NCBI GenBank assembly: GCA_027064945.1
Contig: JAMOPB010000417.1
Coordinates: forward strand, 1 to 8,116
DNA length: 8,116 nt
DNA from: Candidatus Cloacimonadota bacterium
GTDB taxonomy: Bacteria; Cloacimonadota; Cloacimonadia; Cloacimonadales; TCS61
Reading direction: 5' to 3'
Made by a program: the position numbers and the translations under genes. Below are positions 1-5,891 of the stretch, one piece after another. Numbering within the stretch: the stretch's first letter is position 1; every line of letters starts with the position of its first letter. The notes under the pieces are model-generated. The model had not been told where the DNA came from and searched no databases. It saw only the letters and a list, made by a program, of their open reading frames with translations.

Positions 1-458
1 GCGCTCATCCATTTCGGCTCAATTTCTTTGCCTTCCATAAATTCTTTATCACGAATATTTTTATCGATTTCGGGAAATAAAAATTTTGAAACTTCTGCAA
101 ATTTTGTGTTAGCATAACGTGCCGCAGCCGCAGACTTGTTTGTTCTCGAACCAAAATTAGCTCTGGATTCGATTAAATTAATATTGTTATTCCACGGAGC
201 TGCTAGATTATTTGCAACATTTTTAGCTGAAAGATCTCCGTGTAAATAGTTTGTTTCGTTGTATATTAATGAATAAATATCCGCAATTTTGACTTTTTGA
301 TTCGATCGATTACTTAATACCCACAAAATTTTTCTTTGCGTTTGTGATAAACCGTCTATAAAATGAGGAAGCTGTTGCATCGTTTTATAAATAGCATAAT
401 CTTTTAATTCCTCATTTAAAAAATCTTTTAAAGTCGTTAGCTTTGTGATTTTAGCCAT
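1..458 (-). CDS. Type II DNA topoisomerase, DNA-cleavage (GyrA/gp52-like) subunit, 5' part
   Basis: The first 152 codons of a gene running off the left edge encode the breakage-reunion subunit that cuts and rejoins DNA through a tyrosine ester. I translated it by hand. Residues 33-43 (FIDGLSQTQRK) match the GyrA/ParC/T4 gp52 signature in which 'IDGL..VQRKIL' opens the winged-helix region. HGD at 73-75 and a phage-like NNNINLIESRANFGSRT stretch (90-106) follow. The catalytic arginine-tyrosine pair is AARY with Tyr115 (codon 116-114), close to the position I recall for T4 gp52 (Tyr116). The start ATG (458-456) follows AAAAGGA and overlaps the last 8 nt of the upstream small gene out of frame, so translation is probably coupled. 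The ATPase partner is encoded at 1525-3411, three small genes upstream. It is probably the gene 52 homologue; the C-terminal part is outside the window. Confidence 0.9.
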   Translation of the reverse strand, partial: MAKITKLTTLKDFLNEELKDYAIYKTMQQLPHFIDGLSQTQRKILWVLSNRSNQKVKIADIYSLIYNETNYLHGDLSAKNVANNLAAPWNNNINLIESRANFGSRTNKSAAAARYANTKFAEVSKFLFPEIDKNIRDKEFMEGKEIEPKWMS

Positions 459-711
459 CTAATTCCTTTTGGATTTTTTTAATTAATTTTTGCACAATCT
501 CACACATTAATTTCATAGTTTCAATCATCACAATTTCTTCTTCAGTGGCGCGCGAACCGTATTTATTTAAACCATTCTTTACTTCAGTTTCTACGAGTCT
601 AGCAAAACTATAAAGTTCCATCCAATCGTTTTCATCAATCAGTTTCATCACTTGTTCGTGTAATTCAGTCACTTGTTTTTCTATTTCTTTTTTCTTGTTC
701 TTAAAAAACAT
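451..711 (-). CDS. Small helical protein of unknown function (86 aa)
   Basis: I do not recognise a family. The 86 residues are highly charged and look almost entirely alpha-helical, with heptad-like spacing of hydrophobics at about 10-35 (KQVTELHEQVMKLI) and again at about 58-84 (EEIVMIETMKLMCEIVQ), suggesting a helical hairpin or coiled coil. No signal peptide or membrane segment is visible. The ATG (711-709) overlaps the stop of the upstream gene as TAATG and is preceded by AAAAAAGGAG, so start and coupling are well supported. Its own Lys-rich C-terminus (KKIQKELDG) encodes the ribosome binding site of the topoisomerase cleavage-subunit gene. Position between the two topoisomerase subunit genes could mean a role in replication, but that is only context. 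Confidence 0.75.
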   Translation of the reverse strand: MFFKNKKKEIEKQVTELHEQVMKLIDENDWMELYSFARLVETEVKNGLNKYGSRATEEEIVMIETMKLMCEIVQKLIKKIQKELDG

Positions 712-989
712 TATAACTCCTTTTTTAATTTTTTTAACAATTTATCAGCTTGCTCGATTCTAGCTAATAAATCGTTTTTATTATATGGATCCACTTTTTC
801 AAAAATCTCAAAAAAATATTCTTTTGCGTACTTGAGAAATGTTTCGAATCTTTTGGCTTGCTCATTAGGAAGTTCAACAACTTGATAAATCGAATTTGCA
901 TCTTTAACGCTTGAATATTCACTCACAGGTTCTAAATACGCGATAGGCCACCATTCGATGTCCCACACAAAAACAATTGGTTTTTTCAT
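711..989 (-). CDS. Small protein of unknown function (92 aa), helical C-terminus
   Basis: No family is recognised. The N-terminus (IVFVWDIEWWPIAYLEP, residues 5-21) is hydrophobic and aromatic but contains acidic residues, so it is more likely the core of a small fold than a membrane helix. From about residue 42 on, the protein is strongly helical and charged (NEQAKRFETFLKYAKEY), ending in a Lys/Leu-rich tail KLLKKLKKEL. The ATG at 989-987 has AAAAAAGGA upstream. An earlier in-frame ATG at 1010-1008 is closed by TAG after four sense codons. The A-rich end of the gene doubles as the ribosome binding site of the next gene, which starts on its stop codon. No paralogue is evident in the window. 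Confidence 0.75.
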   Translation of the reverse strand: MKKPIVFVWDIEWWPIAYLEPVSEYSSVKDANSIYQVVELPNEQAKRFETFLKYAKEYFFEIFEKVDPYNKNDLLARIEQADKLLKKLKKEL

Positions 990-1031
990 TCGCTATCCTT
1001 TTTTCCCCATTATTATAAAAAATGTGTTAAA

Positions 1032-1478
1032 TTATTTCAATTTTTCAATCACTTCTTCTATTTTATTTTCAGTTAAACCGTGCTTATGATCTATTTCAAC
1101 TACTCTTTCAACAGGAATCAGATTACAGTATTCACCACAAACATCAATTATTTCATCTTCAATAACGACATAGTTATCGATTGCATTTAAATGGTTGTCC
1201 AACCATTGTTTAATTTGTTCACCTCGCCATCGTTTTTCTCGAGGCGTGACATCTATGATTCTATGTAAATAAGTAAATTTGTTTTCTTTAAAAAGTTCTA
1301 TTGCTTCCCAATCCCATGAACTGGATATAACGATTCTTGCGTCTTCAAAGAACTCTAAAATTTTTTCTAAATTAGACAATAGAATCGGGTCACAATGAGA
1401 ATGATATTTCAAATATGTTGCATTTTCATGACCCCATGTATTCAACACACCATCTATATCTAAAAAAATAATCCTCAT
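1032..1478 (-). CDS. HAD-superfamily phosphatase-like protein (148 aa)
   Basis: This is a small single-domain HAD protein. Motif I is FLDIDGVLNT (6-14 region), with nucleophile Asp7 and acid/base Asp9. Motif II is VISSSW (50-55), with the Ser that binds phosphate. Arg/Lys residues at 80-85 and the WRGEQIKQWL segment (84-93) follow, and motif IV is the acidic cluster IEDEIID (106-112). The DIDGVLN...SSSW...EDE layout without a large cap resembles the HAD domain found in RNA-repair 'Swiss army knife' proteins and in many phage orphan phosphatases. Substrate cannot be read from sequence; polynucleotide 3'-phosphate or a nucleotide is plausible. The start ATG (1478-1476) follows AAAAGGAG. It lies just after the hairpin behind the topoisomerase ATPase-subunit gene and 42 nt before the next start, with no terminator in that gap. 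Confidence 0.85.
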   Translation of the reverse strand: MRIIFLDIDGVLNTWGHENATYLKYHSHCDPILLSNLEKILEFFEDARIVISSSWDWEAIELFKENKFTYLHRIIDVTPREKRWRGEQIKQWLDNHLNAIDNYVVIEDEIIDVCGEYCNLIPVERVVEIDHKHGLTENKIEEVIEKLK

Positions 1479-1502
1479 ATAGCTCCTTTTAATTTTTTTT
1501 AT

Positions 1503-1526
1503 TAAAAGAGGATTGGAAATCCTCTT
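1503..1526 (-). terminator. Hairpin over the topoisomerase stop codon, possible weak terminator
   Basis: A perfect 9-bp stem (1506-1514 with 1518-1526) and a 3-nt loop sit exactly over the stop codon (1527-1525) of the topoisomerase ATPase-subunit gene. On the minus strand the stem is followed by only a short U-run (UUUUAAU counting the stem end), then an A-rich tract and the next ribosome binding site. It may be an intrinsic terminator of partial strength or a 3'-end stabilising/processing hairpin. Read-through into the HAD gene is expected, since no separate promoter is obvious. Confidence 0.5.
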
Positions 1527-3411
1527 AAATCACATCTAAGCTAAAATCAGGTAATCCTTCTTTAATAGCTTCTTTTCTATATTCTCTATCTTCATTCATC
1601 CATGCATCCAGTACCTTTTCATCCTCTTCATCTTTTATAATCAACGGTATTAATAAATCTTCGAATGTGTAATTATCAAAAAGATATTCCCACTCGCTTT
1701 CTTCTAACGAACCCAAACCTTTTTTATATTCATATTTCACATTTTTGGATGCCGTTTTGACATAATTTTTATATTCGTCAAATGTGAAGAAAAATTTTTC
1801 TATTTTATCATTTTTATATGCAACAATAACCGGGGTTTGGAATCTGAATACTTTACCATTTCTTAACATATCAGGTGCAACTTTATATATGAATGCAGAT
1901 AATAAGCTTGCTATATGCGAACCATCAGCATCTGCATCAGTTGCGAAAACTAGATTCTCGTAAATGTAATTGTCCGGTTTATCTAAAAATCCCATAATAT
2001 TTATAATCTCTAAAAGCTCATTATCTTTTTGTAGAGCTTTTGGATCTTTAATGACGTTACTAACTTTCCCTTTGATTGGAAAATATCCGTACCTTTCTCT
2101 TCCTAAACCATCCAGAATCGAACCAACTGCACTGTCACCTTCAGTAATGATTAAATATTTTTTTTCTTTAACTGCAGGCCAATGTTTTGGACTTTCACTT
2201 TTATTTTTAAGTGCTTTTTTTAAATCTTTTTTTTCAGCAACTAGTTGTTTTGCTTTATGCAAATCAATAATAGGCTGTATGATTTCTTTATTTTTATATA
2301 CGCGATCAATAAATCTTGAATTTGCAATATCCTGTATTTGTTTAGCAATTGTGGAAAATTGCGAAGGCGTATTTATACAATATTCTTTCATCTGAGTATC
2401 AAATCTTGGATTCGGCATATTTCGCCAAATGCTTAAAAATAAAATATTATTTTTGATATCTGTAAGAGTGATACCTTTATTACGTACTGCTAATTTATCA
2501 CGCAATGGCTCTAATATCTTCTTTTCTAAATAATCTAATGTTTTACCACCGCGATATGCATTTAATCCATTTATAAATTGTATAATTCGATAGCCTCCGT
2601 TCCAGTTTGAAGAACTCATAATTGCCAATGCAATATCATCGCGTTCTTCAATTTCTAATTTGCCGTCAAATAATTCATTATTTAAAGTTCGGATACTTTT
2701 AAATTTAATTTCTTTGCCATTAAGTGTGAATTTGATTCCTGGATATGTTATAGCTATAAAATTTAAATCAAATTCTAACAATTTTACATATACATCGCGA
2801 ATCTCATTTTCTTCGAATCTCTCGAAATCTGGTTCAAAATAAACAATTGTGCCTTGCCTCTTACTCTTAGTAATATTATATTTAACTTCATTCATATTGT
2901 TTTTAGCAATTACTTTAAAATGTTTTTTACCGTCATCTGTTTCGCCGATAAACTGCTTACTGAAAATAGTCGCAAGCGATGCACCAACACCATTACTACC
3001 AAGAGTAGTATTATCTTCTTCATCCTCAAAATTGGATCCAGCTTTTAAGTTTGTCCATGCATTTAATGGAGCCCAGCTATCTGGTATCTCGTTTCCTTGG
3101 CTGTCGTATGCGGGTTGAATAGGTATACCGCGTCCATTATCGCGTACAATAAAAGTTTTTTTATCAATCTTAATATCAATTTTATTAGCATATTTGCCAT
3201 CTGTTCTCACGTATTCATCGATTGCATTATCTAATAATTCATGCATCAATTTAAATAAAGCAGGTACATATTTCAATTCTTTAAAAGATATTTTACCATT
3301 CTCAATAACTGGTCTGTTTATGGTTTCTAGTTTTGTGCTGCCGATATACATTGGAGCACGCTTAAGAGCATGCTCTACATCAGATAAAACAACAATTTTA
3401 TTTTCTTTCAT
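1525..3411 (-). CDS. Type II DNA topoisomerase, ATPase/TOPRIM (GyrB/gp39-gp60-like) subunit
   Basis: This 628-residue protein is the energy-coupling subunit of a phage type II topoisomerase; with the cleavage subunit at 1-458 it should pass one duplex through another during replication. The GHKL ATPase is complete: HELLDNAID (57-65, catalytic Glu58 and Asn62), the ATP-lid motif RDNGRGIPI (90-98) and LGSNGVGAS (137-145). A transducer QxK-type element is seen at 336-342 (RFDTQMK). The TOPRIM domain carries EGDSA (424-428, Glu424), the metal triad DADADG (492-497) and the RYKGLG-like YKKGLG (562-567). It is shorter than bacterial GyrB (about 800) and close to T4 gp39 plus gp60 combined, here as one uninterrupted frame. 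A start at TTG 3426 is possible, but ATG 3411 has AAAAGGA 5 nt upstream and that TTG overlaps this site, so I chose ATG. It overlaps the upstream gene by 14 nt. Confidence 0.96.
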   Translation of the reverse strand: MKENKIVVLSDVEHALKRAPMYIGSTKLETINRPVIENGKISFKELKYVPALFKLMHELLDNAIDEYVRTDGKYANKIDIKIDKKTFIVRDNGRGIPIQPAYDSQGNEIPDSWAPLNAWTNLKAGSNFEDEEDNTTLGSNGVGASLATIFSKQFIGETDDGKKHFKVIAKNNMNEVKYNITKSKRQGTIVYFEPDFERFEENEIRDVYVKLLEFDLNFIAITYPGIKFTLNGKEIKFKSIRTLNNELFDGKLEIEERDDIALAIMSSSNWNGGYRIIQFINGLNAYRGGKTLDYLEKKILEPLRDKLAVRNKGITLTDIKNNILFLSIWRNMPNPRFDTQMKEYCINTPSQFSTIAKQIQDIANSRFIDRVYKNKEIIQPIIDLHKAKQLVAEKKDLKKALKNKSESPKHWPAVKEKKYLIITEGDSAVGSILDGLGRERYGYFPIKGKVSNVIKDPKALQKDNELLEIINIMGFLDKPDNYIYENLVFATDADADGSHIASLLSAFIYKVAPDMLRNGKVFRFQTPVIVAYKNDKIEKFFFTFDEYKNYVKTASKNVKYEYKKGLGSLEESEWEYLFDNYTFEDLLIPLIIKDEEDEKVLDAWMNEDREYRKEAIKEGLPDFSLDVI

Positions 3412-3733
3412 TGAAATCCTTTTCAATTTTTTTCTTATATTCTTGAAGCCTTATTTCTTTATATATTTCCTTGATGATCGGCCCGCTATTCGCTATCTGT
3501 TGTTTTGTTAATTTCGGTGTTAAAGATTCAATCTCTTTTCTCAGTTCGCGATATGGGTCGTTGGACATAACAACAATAAAACCAACAATAAGAACTAACC
3601 ATGTAGGCGGCAATATTGAACAAACAGCGCTATCTTCATTATTTTCCGCTGCACAAATGCCTATAAGAGTTGACACAATAAACATAGACACAAATAAAAA
3701 TGATACAATAAATTCAAAATTTTCAACATCCAT
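3398..3733 (-). CDS. Small two-TM membrane protein of unknown function (111 aa)
   Basis: No family is recognised. Residues 7-28 (FIVSFLFVSMFIVSTLIGIC) and about 42-57 (PTWLVLIVGFIVVMS) are two hydrophobic segments long enough to cross a membrane, separated by a short acidic loop with two Cys (27 and 38). The remaining half is a charged, helical, Lys/Glu-rich tail (LRKEIESLTPKLTKQQI, then a KKKIEKDFNERK end) likely to be cytoplasmic. The ATG (3733-3731) is preceded by AAAAAAAGGAG. The gene begins just after a strong terminator and ends 14 nt inside the topoisomerase gene, so the two are translationally linked. A small phage inner-membrane protein is plausible (holin-like, superinfection exclusion, or a membrane anchor for replication); nothing in the sequence decides between them. 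Confidence 0.75.
   Translation of the reverse strand: MDVENFEFIVSFLFVSMFIVSTLIGICAAENNEDSAVCSILPPTWLVLIVGFIVVMSNDPYRELRKEIESLTPKLTKQQIANSGPIIKEIYKEIRLQEYKKKIEKDFNERK
3412..3423 (-). promoter_or_regulatory. Ribosome binding site that sets the topoisomerase ATPase-subunit start
   Basis: On the minus strand AAAAGGA (3423-3417) precedes ATG 3411 with 5 nt between. It follows an A-tract (AAAAAAATTG) that also encodes the Lys-rich end of the upstream membrane protein. A TTG 15 nt further upstream overlaps this site, so initiation there is improbable. Confidence 0.7.
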
Positions 3734-3763
3734 TAATTACTCCTTTTTTTGATTTTTTAAAAA

Positions 3764-3792
3764 AGCAAAAAAACCGGGAATCATCCCGGTTT
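3764..3792 (-). terminator. Strong intrinsic terminator
   Basis: A perfect 9-bp GC-rich stem (3771-3779 with 3784-3792, core CCGGG) with a 4-nt loop is followed on the minus strand by seven Us, G, C and four more Us. It lies 11 nt after the stop codon of the 91-residue gene and closes the cistron that holds the QueC fusion, phosphoribosyltransferase and polymerase fragment. It separates that cistron from the topoisomerase cluster. Confidence 0.9.
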
Positions 3793-3803
3793 GATATCAT
3801 AAA

Positions 3804-4079
3804 TTAAACGGTGAATCTGCCTCCATGCACATGAACCTTTTTAACTACTTTTTTTTCTACAATTAGTCCATCATCGATATTTGAATCTTTCACTTTTGTT
3901 TTTTTCGAAACCTTAACTTCAGGTTCTTTGATTTCTTCTTCAGCGGCTAGGAAACCATCATCTGACACAGATGCATTTGGCTCTTCAATAATCATTTCAT
4001 CGATTACTGGAACATCATTAACTTTAACTTCTTCTGAAATTTTTGTTTCAATTTTCTTTTTTGTTCTTCTTTTTGCCAT
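3804..4079 (-). CDS. Small charged, probably disordered protein (91 aa)
   Basis: No family is recognised. The protein begins with a basic patch (MAKRRTKKK), runs through an acidic, Val/Glu-rich low-complexity middle (EEEIKEPEVKVSKKTKVK at about 47-64) and ends with a short His/Gly-rich hydrophobic tail (KKVHVHGGRFTV). There is almost no aromatic residue before the last few positions, so it probably lacks a stable fold alone; the conserved-looking C-terminal tail could be a peptide that docks on another protein, as clamp- or SSB-binding tails do. That role is inference. The ATG (4079-4077) has AAAAAGGA upstream. The 65-nt gap to the polymerase fragment holds no obvious promoter or hairpin. It is the last gene before the terminator at 3764-3792. 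Confidence 0.75.
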   Translation of the reverse strand: MAKRRTKKKIETKISEEVKVNDVPVIDEMIIEEPNASVSDDGFLAAEEEIKEPEVKVSKKTKVKDSNIDDGLIVEKKVVKKVHVHGGRFTV

Positions 4080-4144
4080 ATAAATCCTTTTTCATAAAAT
4101 AGTTTCTATATTTCGGAGTTGCAGTTTTTGATCTACGTTAGATA

Positions 4145-5374
4145 TTATGCAATATTTGGTGTTAAATTGCGTGATTCGATATATTGAGCAGTAACATTTT
4201 GAGCTACCTTAATACCATATATTTTACCAGCGCTCGTAATTGCATTGCCTAATAAAGGCGCAGAAAAAATGAAACTGATCAATCCTTTAATTCCGAAACC
4301 GGAATTCATAAATACTTTACGAGAATTTTGACCCAGATTTTTTTCAGTAACCGCTGTCTCCAGCGATTCAATTAAAACATCACCAAGCGACATTAGTTCT
4401 TCAAATGCAAGTTGTTTGATATCAGTAATCTTTTTCTCTTGCATAATTTTTCTAATGCCTGCAGAATCAATTAGATTATCGGTAATAGAATCAAAATCTT
4501 TTACCATTAACTTGTTAGCAAGTAATCTCGCATCATCATTACCTTCAAGTATATTAACTAGCAACTGTCCAAGCACTAACATTTCATTTTTGATTATTTT
4601 TCTCGAACTCATAGAATCAATTATTTTTTTAATGTCTTCTGCGAGTTTTTCTTTATGCTTGATAAATAATACTCCCCAAGGATTTAAAATATATCTTTTT
4701 AAAATTTTTTCTACTAATTCTTCTTTTGAATAATATTTCATTCTGGTTTTGAAACTGTAAATATTTTCTATTACCCAAGCACCTTTAACTTGTTTTTCAA
4801 ATTCTTCTGGAAAGAAAACCCAGTTGACAATAGTATTATTATATCCTTTATTAAAAGGATTTGTCCAAGTAATCGATTCAAGTATTGGATGTAGATAACT
4901 TTTTAATAACCTGTATTGACGTTCTGTTTTGGGTTCTAAAATATCAGCAAGCTGTTCGCCAGAATATGCGATTTTTGAAAACAAGTATGTACAATATTTT
5001 GCATTAAATTCAACTGTTTCTTTTTGTTTCTGAATTTTTTCGCGTTTACCATATTCTGTAAACTGCATTCGAAAAGCTTGTTCCATCATTCCTACAGCTT
5101 GTTTGGGATCAATTTTATTTGACAATGTTGCTTGTAGCAGCTGCATAAATTTATTGATTATGATATCATCGTAGACGCGTCCATAAAAAGTTTCTTCTGA
5201 AATGTTATTTAAAATCATTGCGCTTGGATACAGTGAAGTCGCGTCCATTGAGAAAATAAATTGTTGAGGATGAAGACCGACCAATCTTCCTTTTTGTGGT
5301 GCGGTTTGTACATAAGCGCCTTTAACCGATAACGCAAAAAAGAATTTGCGTATATCTTGTATGTCGAAAGACAT
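4145..5374 (-). CDS. Family B DNA polymerase, middle fragment (palm motif A, fingers, motif B only)
   Basis: This 409-residue protein carries the central polymerase motifs of T4/RB69 gp43-like family B enzymes. Motif A is DATSLYPS (44-51), with metal ligand Asp44 and steric-gate Tyr49, followed by NNISEETFYG, close to T4 'VNISPETIRG'. A fingers element SRKIIKNEM (257-265) gives Arg258/Lys262 with the R-x3-K spacing of triphosphate-binding Arg482/Lys486 in RB69. Motif B is RKVFMNSGFG (352-361), with Lys353 and Asn357. The exonuclease domain is missing before residue 1 and motif C (DTDS) plus the thumb are missing after residue 409, where it stops at TAA with no continuation in other frames. 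Motif A to the fingers spans about 214 residues against about 71 in RB69, so roughly 140 extra residues sit near 75-225. The ATG follows AAAGGA inside the phosphoribosyltransferase 3' end. It is either one subunit of a split polymerase or a decayed gene; intact motifs favour the former. Confidence 0.85.
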   Translation of the reverse strand: MSFDIQDIRKFFFALSVKGAYVQTAPQKGRLVGLHPQQFIFSMDATSLYPSAMILNNISEETFYGRVYDDIIINKFMQLLQATLSNKIDPKQAVGMMEQAFRMQFTEYGKREKIQKQKETVEFNAKYCTYLFSKIAYSGEQLADILEPKTERQYRLLKSYLHPILESITWTNPFNKGYNNTIVNWVFFPEEFEKQVKGAWVIENIYSFKTRMKYYSKEELVEKILKRYILNPWGVLFIKHKEKLAEDIKKIIDSMSSRKIIKNEMLVLGQLLVNILEGNDDARLLANKLMVKDFDSITDNLIDSAGIRKIMQEKKITDIKQLAFEELMSLGDVLIESLETAVTEKNLGQNSRKVFMNSGFGIKGLISFIFSAPLLGNAITSAGKIYGIKVAQNVTAQYIESRNLTPNIA

Positions 5375-5375
5375 T

Positions 5376-5386
5376 TCAGTTCCTTT
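5376..5386 (-). promoter_or_regulatory. Ribosome binding site of the polymerase fragment, inside the upstream gene's end
   Basis: AAAGGA (5386-5381, minus strand) lies 6 nt before ATG 5374 and within the last codons of the phosphoribosyltransferase gene, whose TGA ends 1 nt before the ATG. This supports a true translation start just ahead of motif A, rather than a remnant of a longer open frame. Confidence 0.65.
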
Positions 5387-5891
5387 CGTCCCACGGAAAC
5401 ACTAGCCAACCTTCAGGTTTTTCTTCACCATAATAAACATCTTTATTTAATAGCTCTTTGTTACTGTTGGAATAAAGAACTGCAAATTTCCAATCAAAAT
5501 CGATTTTTTCTCCAATCATTTTAAAATAATTTTGTACAGCGAGCAATATTGTATCTACAGTTGATAAAGTAAAACAAGTATCGATCAAATCATCAACTAT
5601 CAGTATATTTGTAGGCTTCCATTTTTTAATAATTTTTTGCAAATCAGCTTGTAATTGATATTCTTGTTCGTTAATTTGCTTTAACGTTTGTGTTTCACCT
5701 TCATATGTTTGGAGTTTTACGGTATCTACATTAGAAACATCGAGAAAATAAGAAATATAACCTGCAGGAATTAAACCTCCGCGTGTCACTGCTATAATTA
5801 AATCGGGTCTCCATTTACTCGCTTCGATTTTTTCGACCGTTTTAACAGCAACTTCTTTTATAGATTTATCCGAAATATATACTTTATTCAT
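5376..5891 (-). CDS. Purine-type phosphoribosyltransferase (171 aa)
   Basis: It is a type I phosphoribosyltransferase, which joins a nucleobase to PRPP to give a nucleoside monophosphate. The PRPP-binding loop is VDDLIDTCFTL (99-109, with paired Asp100/Asp101 and Thr105). The pyrophosphate-loop element is TRGGLIPAGY (36-45). The end PEGWLVFPWDER (159-170) resembles xanthine/guanine and archaeal hypoxanthine phosphoribosyltransferases, in which an aromatic residue near the C-terminus stacks on the purine. Cys106 replaces the usual Gly of the DTGxT loop. The ATG overlaps the QueC-fusion stop as ATGA and follows AAAAGGA, so the two are co-translated. The neighbour suggests it may act on a 7-deazaguanine base made by the fusion protein and turn it into a nucleotide for DNA synthesis; ordinary purine salvage is the alternative. 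Family assignment is secure, substrate is not. Confidence 0.88.
   Translation of the reverse strand: MNKVYISDKSIKEVAVKTVEKIEASKWRPDLIIAVTRGGLIPAGYISYFLDVSNVDTVKLQTYEGETQTLKQINEQEYQLQADLQKIIKKWKPTNILIVDDLIDTCFTLSTVDTILLAVQNYFKMIGEKIDFDWKFAVLYSNSNKELLNKDVYYGEEKPEGWLVFPWDERN

Noticed and set aside
1998..2005. TATAAATA on the minus strand, like a T4 late promoter (also 2370-2377)
   Set aside because: Both are inside the topoisomerase coding region with no gene start nearby; the octamer is expected by chance at this AT content.
1970..2395. 141-codon open frame on the plus strand
   Set aside because: It lies wholly antisense to the TOPRIM half of the topoisomerase subunit, whose motifs are unambiguous, and has no ribosome binding site or recognisable protein.
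3471..3752. 93-codon plus-strand frame opposite the membrane protein
   Set aside because: It is antisense to a gene with a good start, ribosome binding site and overlap with its neighbour; no plus-strand gene is otherwise supported in the window.
3771..3792. Inverted repeat as a possible operator or attachment site
   Set aside because: The following U-tract and position 11 nt after a stop codon fit an intrinsic terminator better.
4080..4144. Possible continuation of the polymerase past its stop by frameshift
   Set aside because: The 65-nt gap has stops in frame, and no DTDS-like motif appears in the downstream gene in any minus-strand frame.
4842..4862. AAAGGATATAATAAT element with a small hairpin on the minus strand
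   Set aside because: It falls in the polymerase reading frame (codons for NPFNKGYNN) with no following start codon, so it is neither a convincing promoter nor an internal start.
5215..5409. 64-codon minus-strand frame across the phosphoribosyltransferase/polymerase junction
   Set aside because: It overlaps motif A of the polymerase in another frame; its peptide is composition noise.
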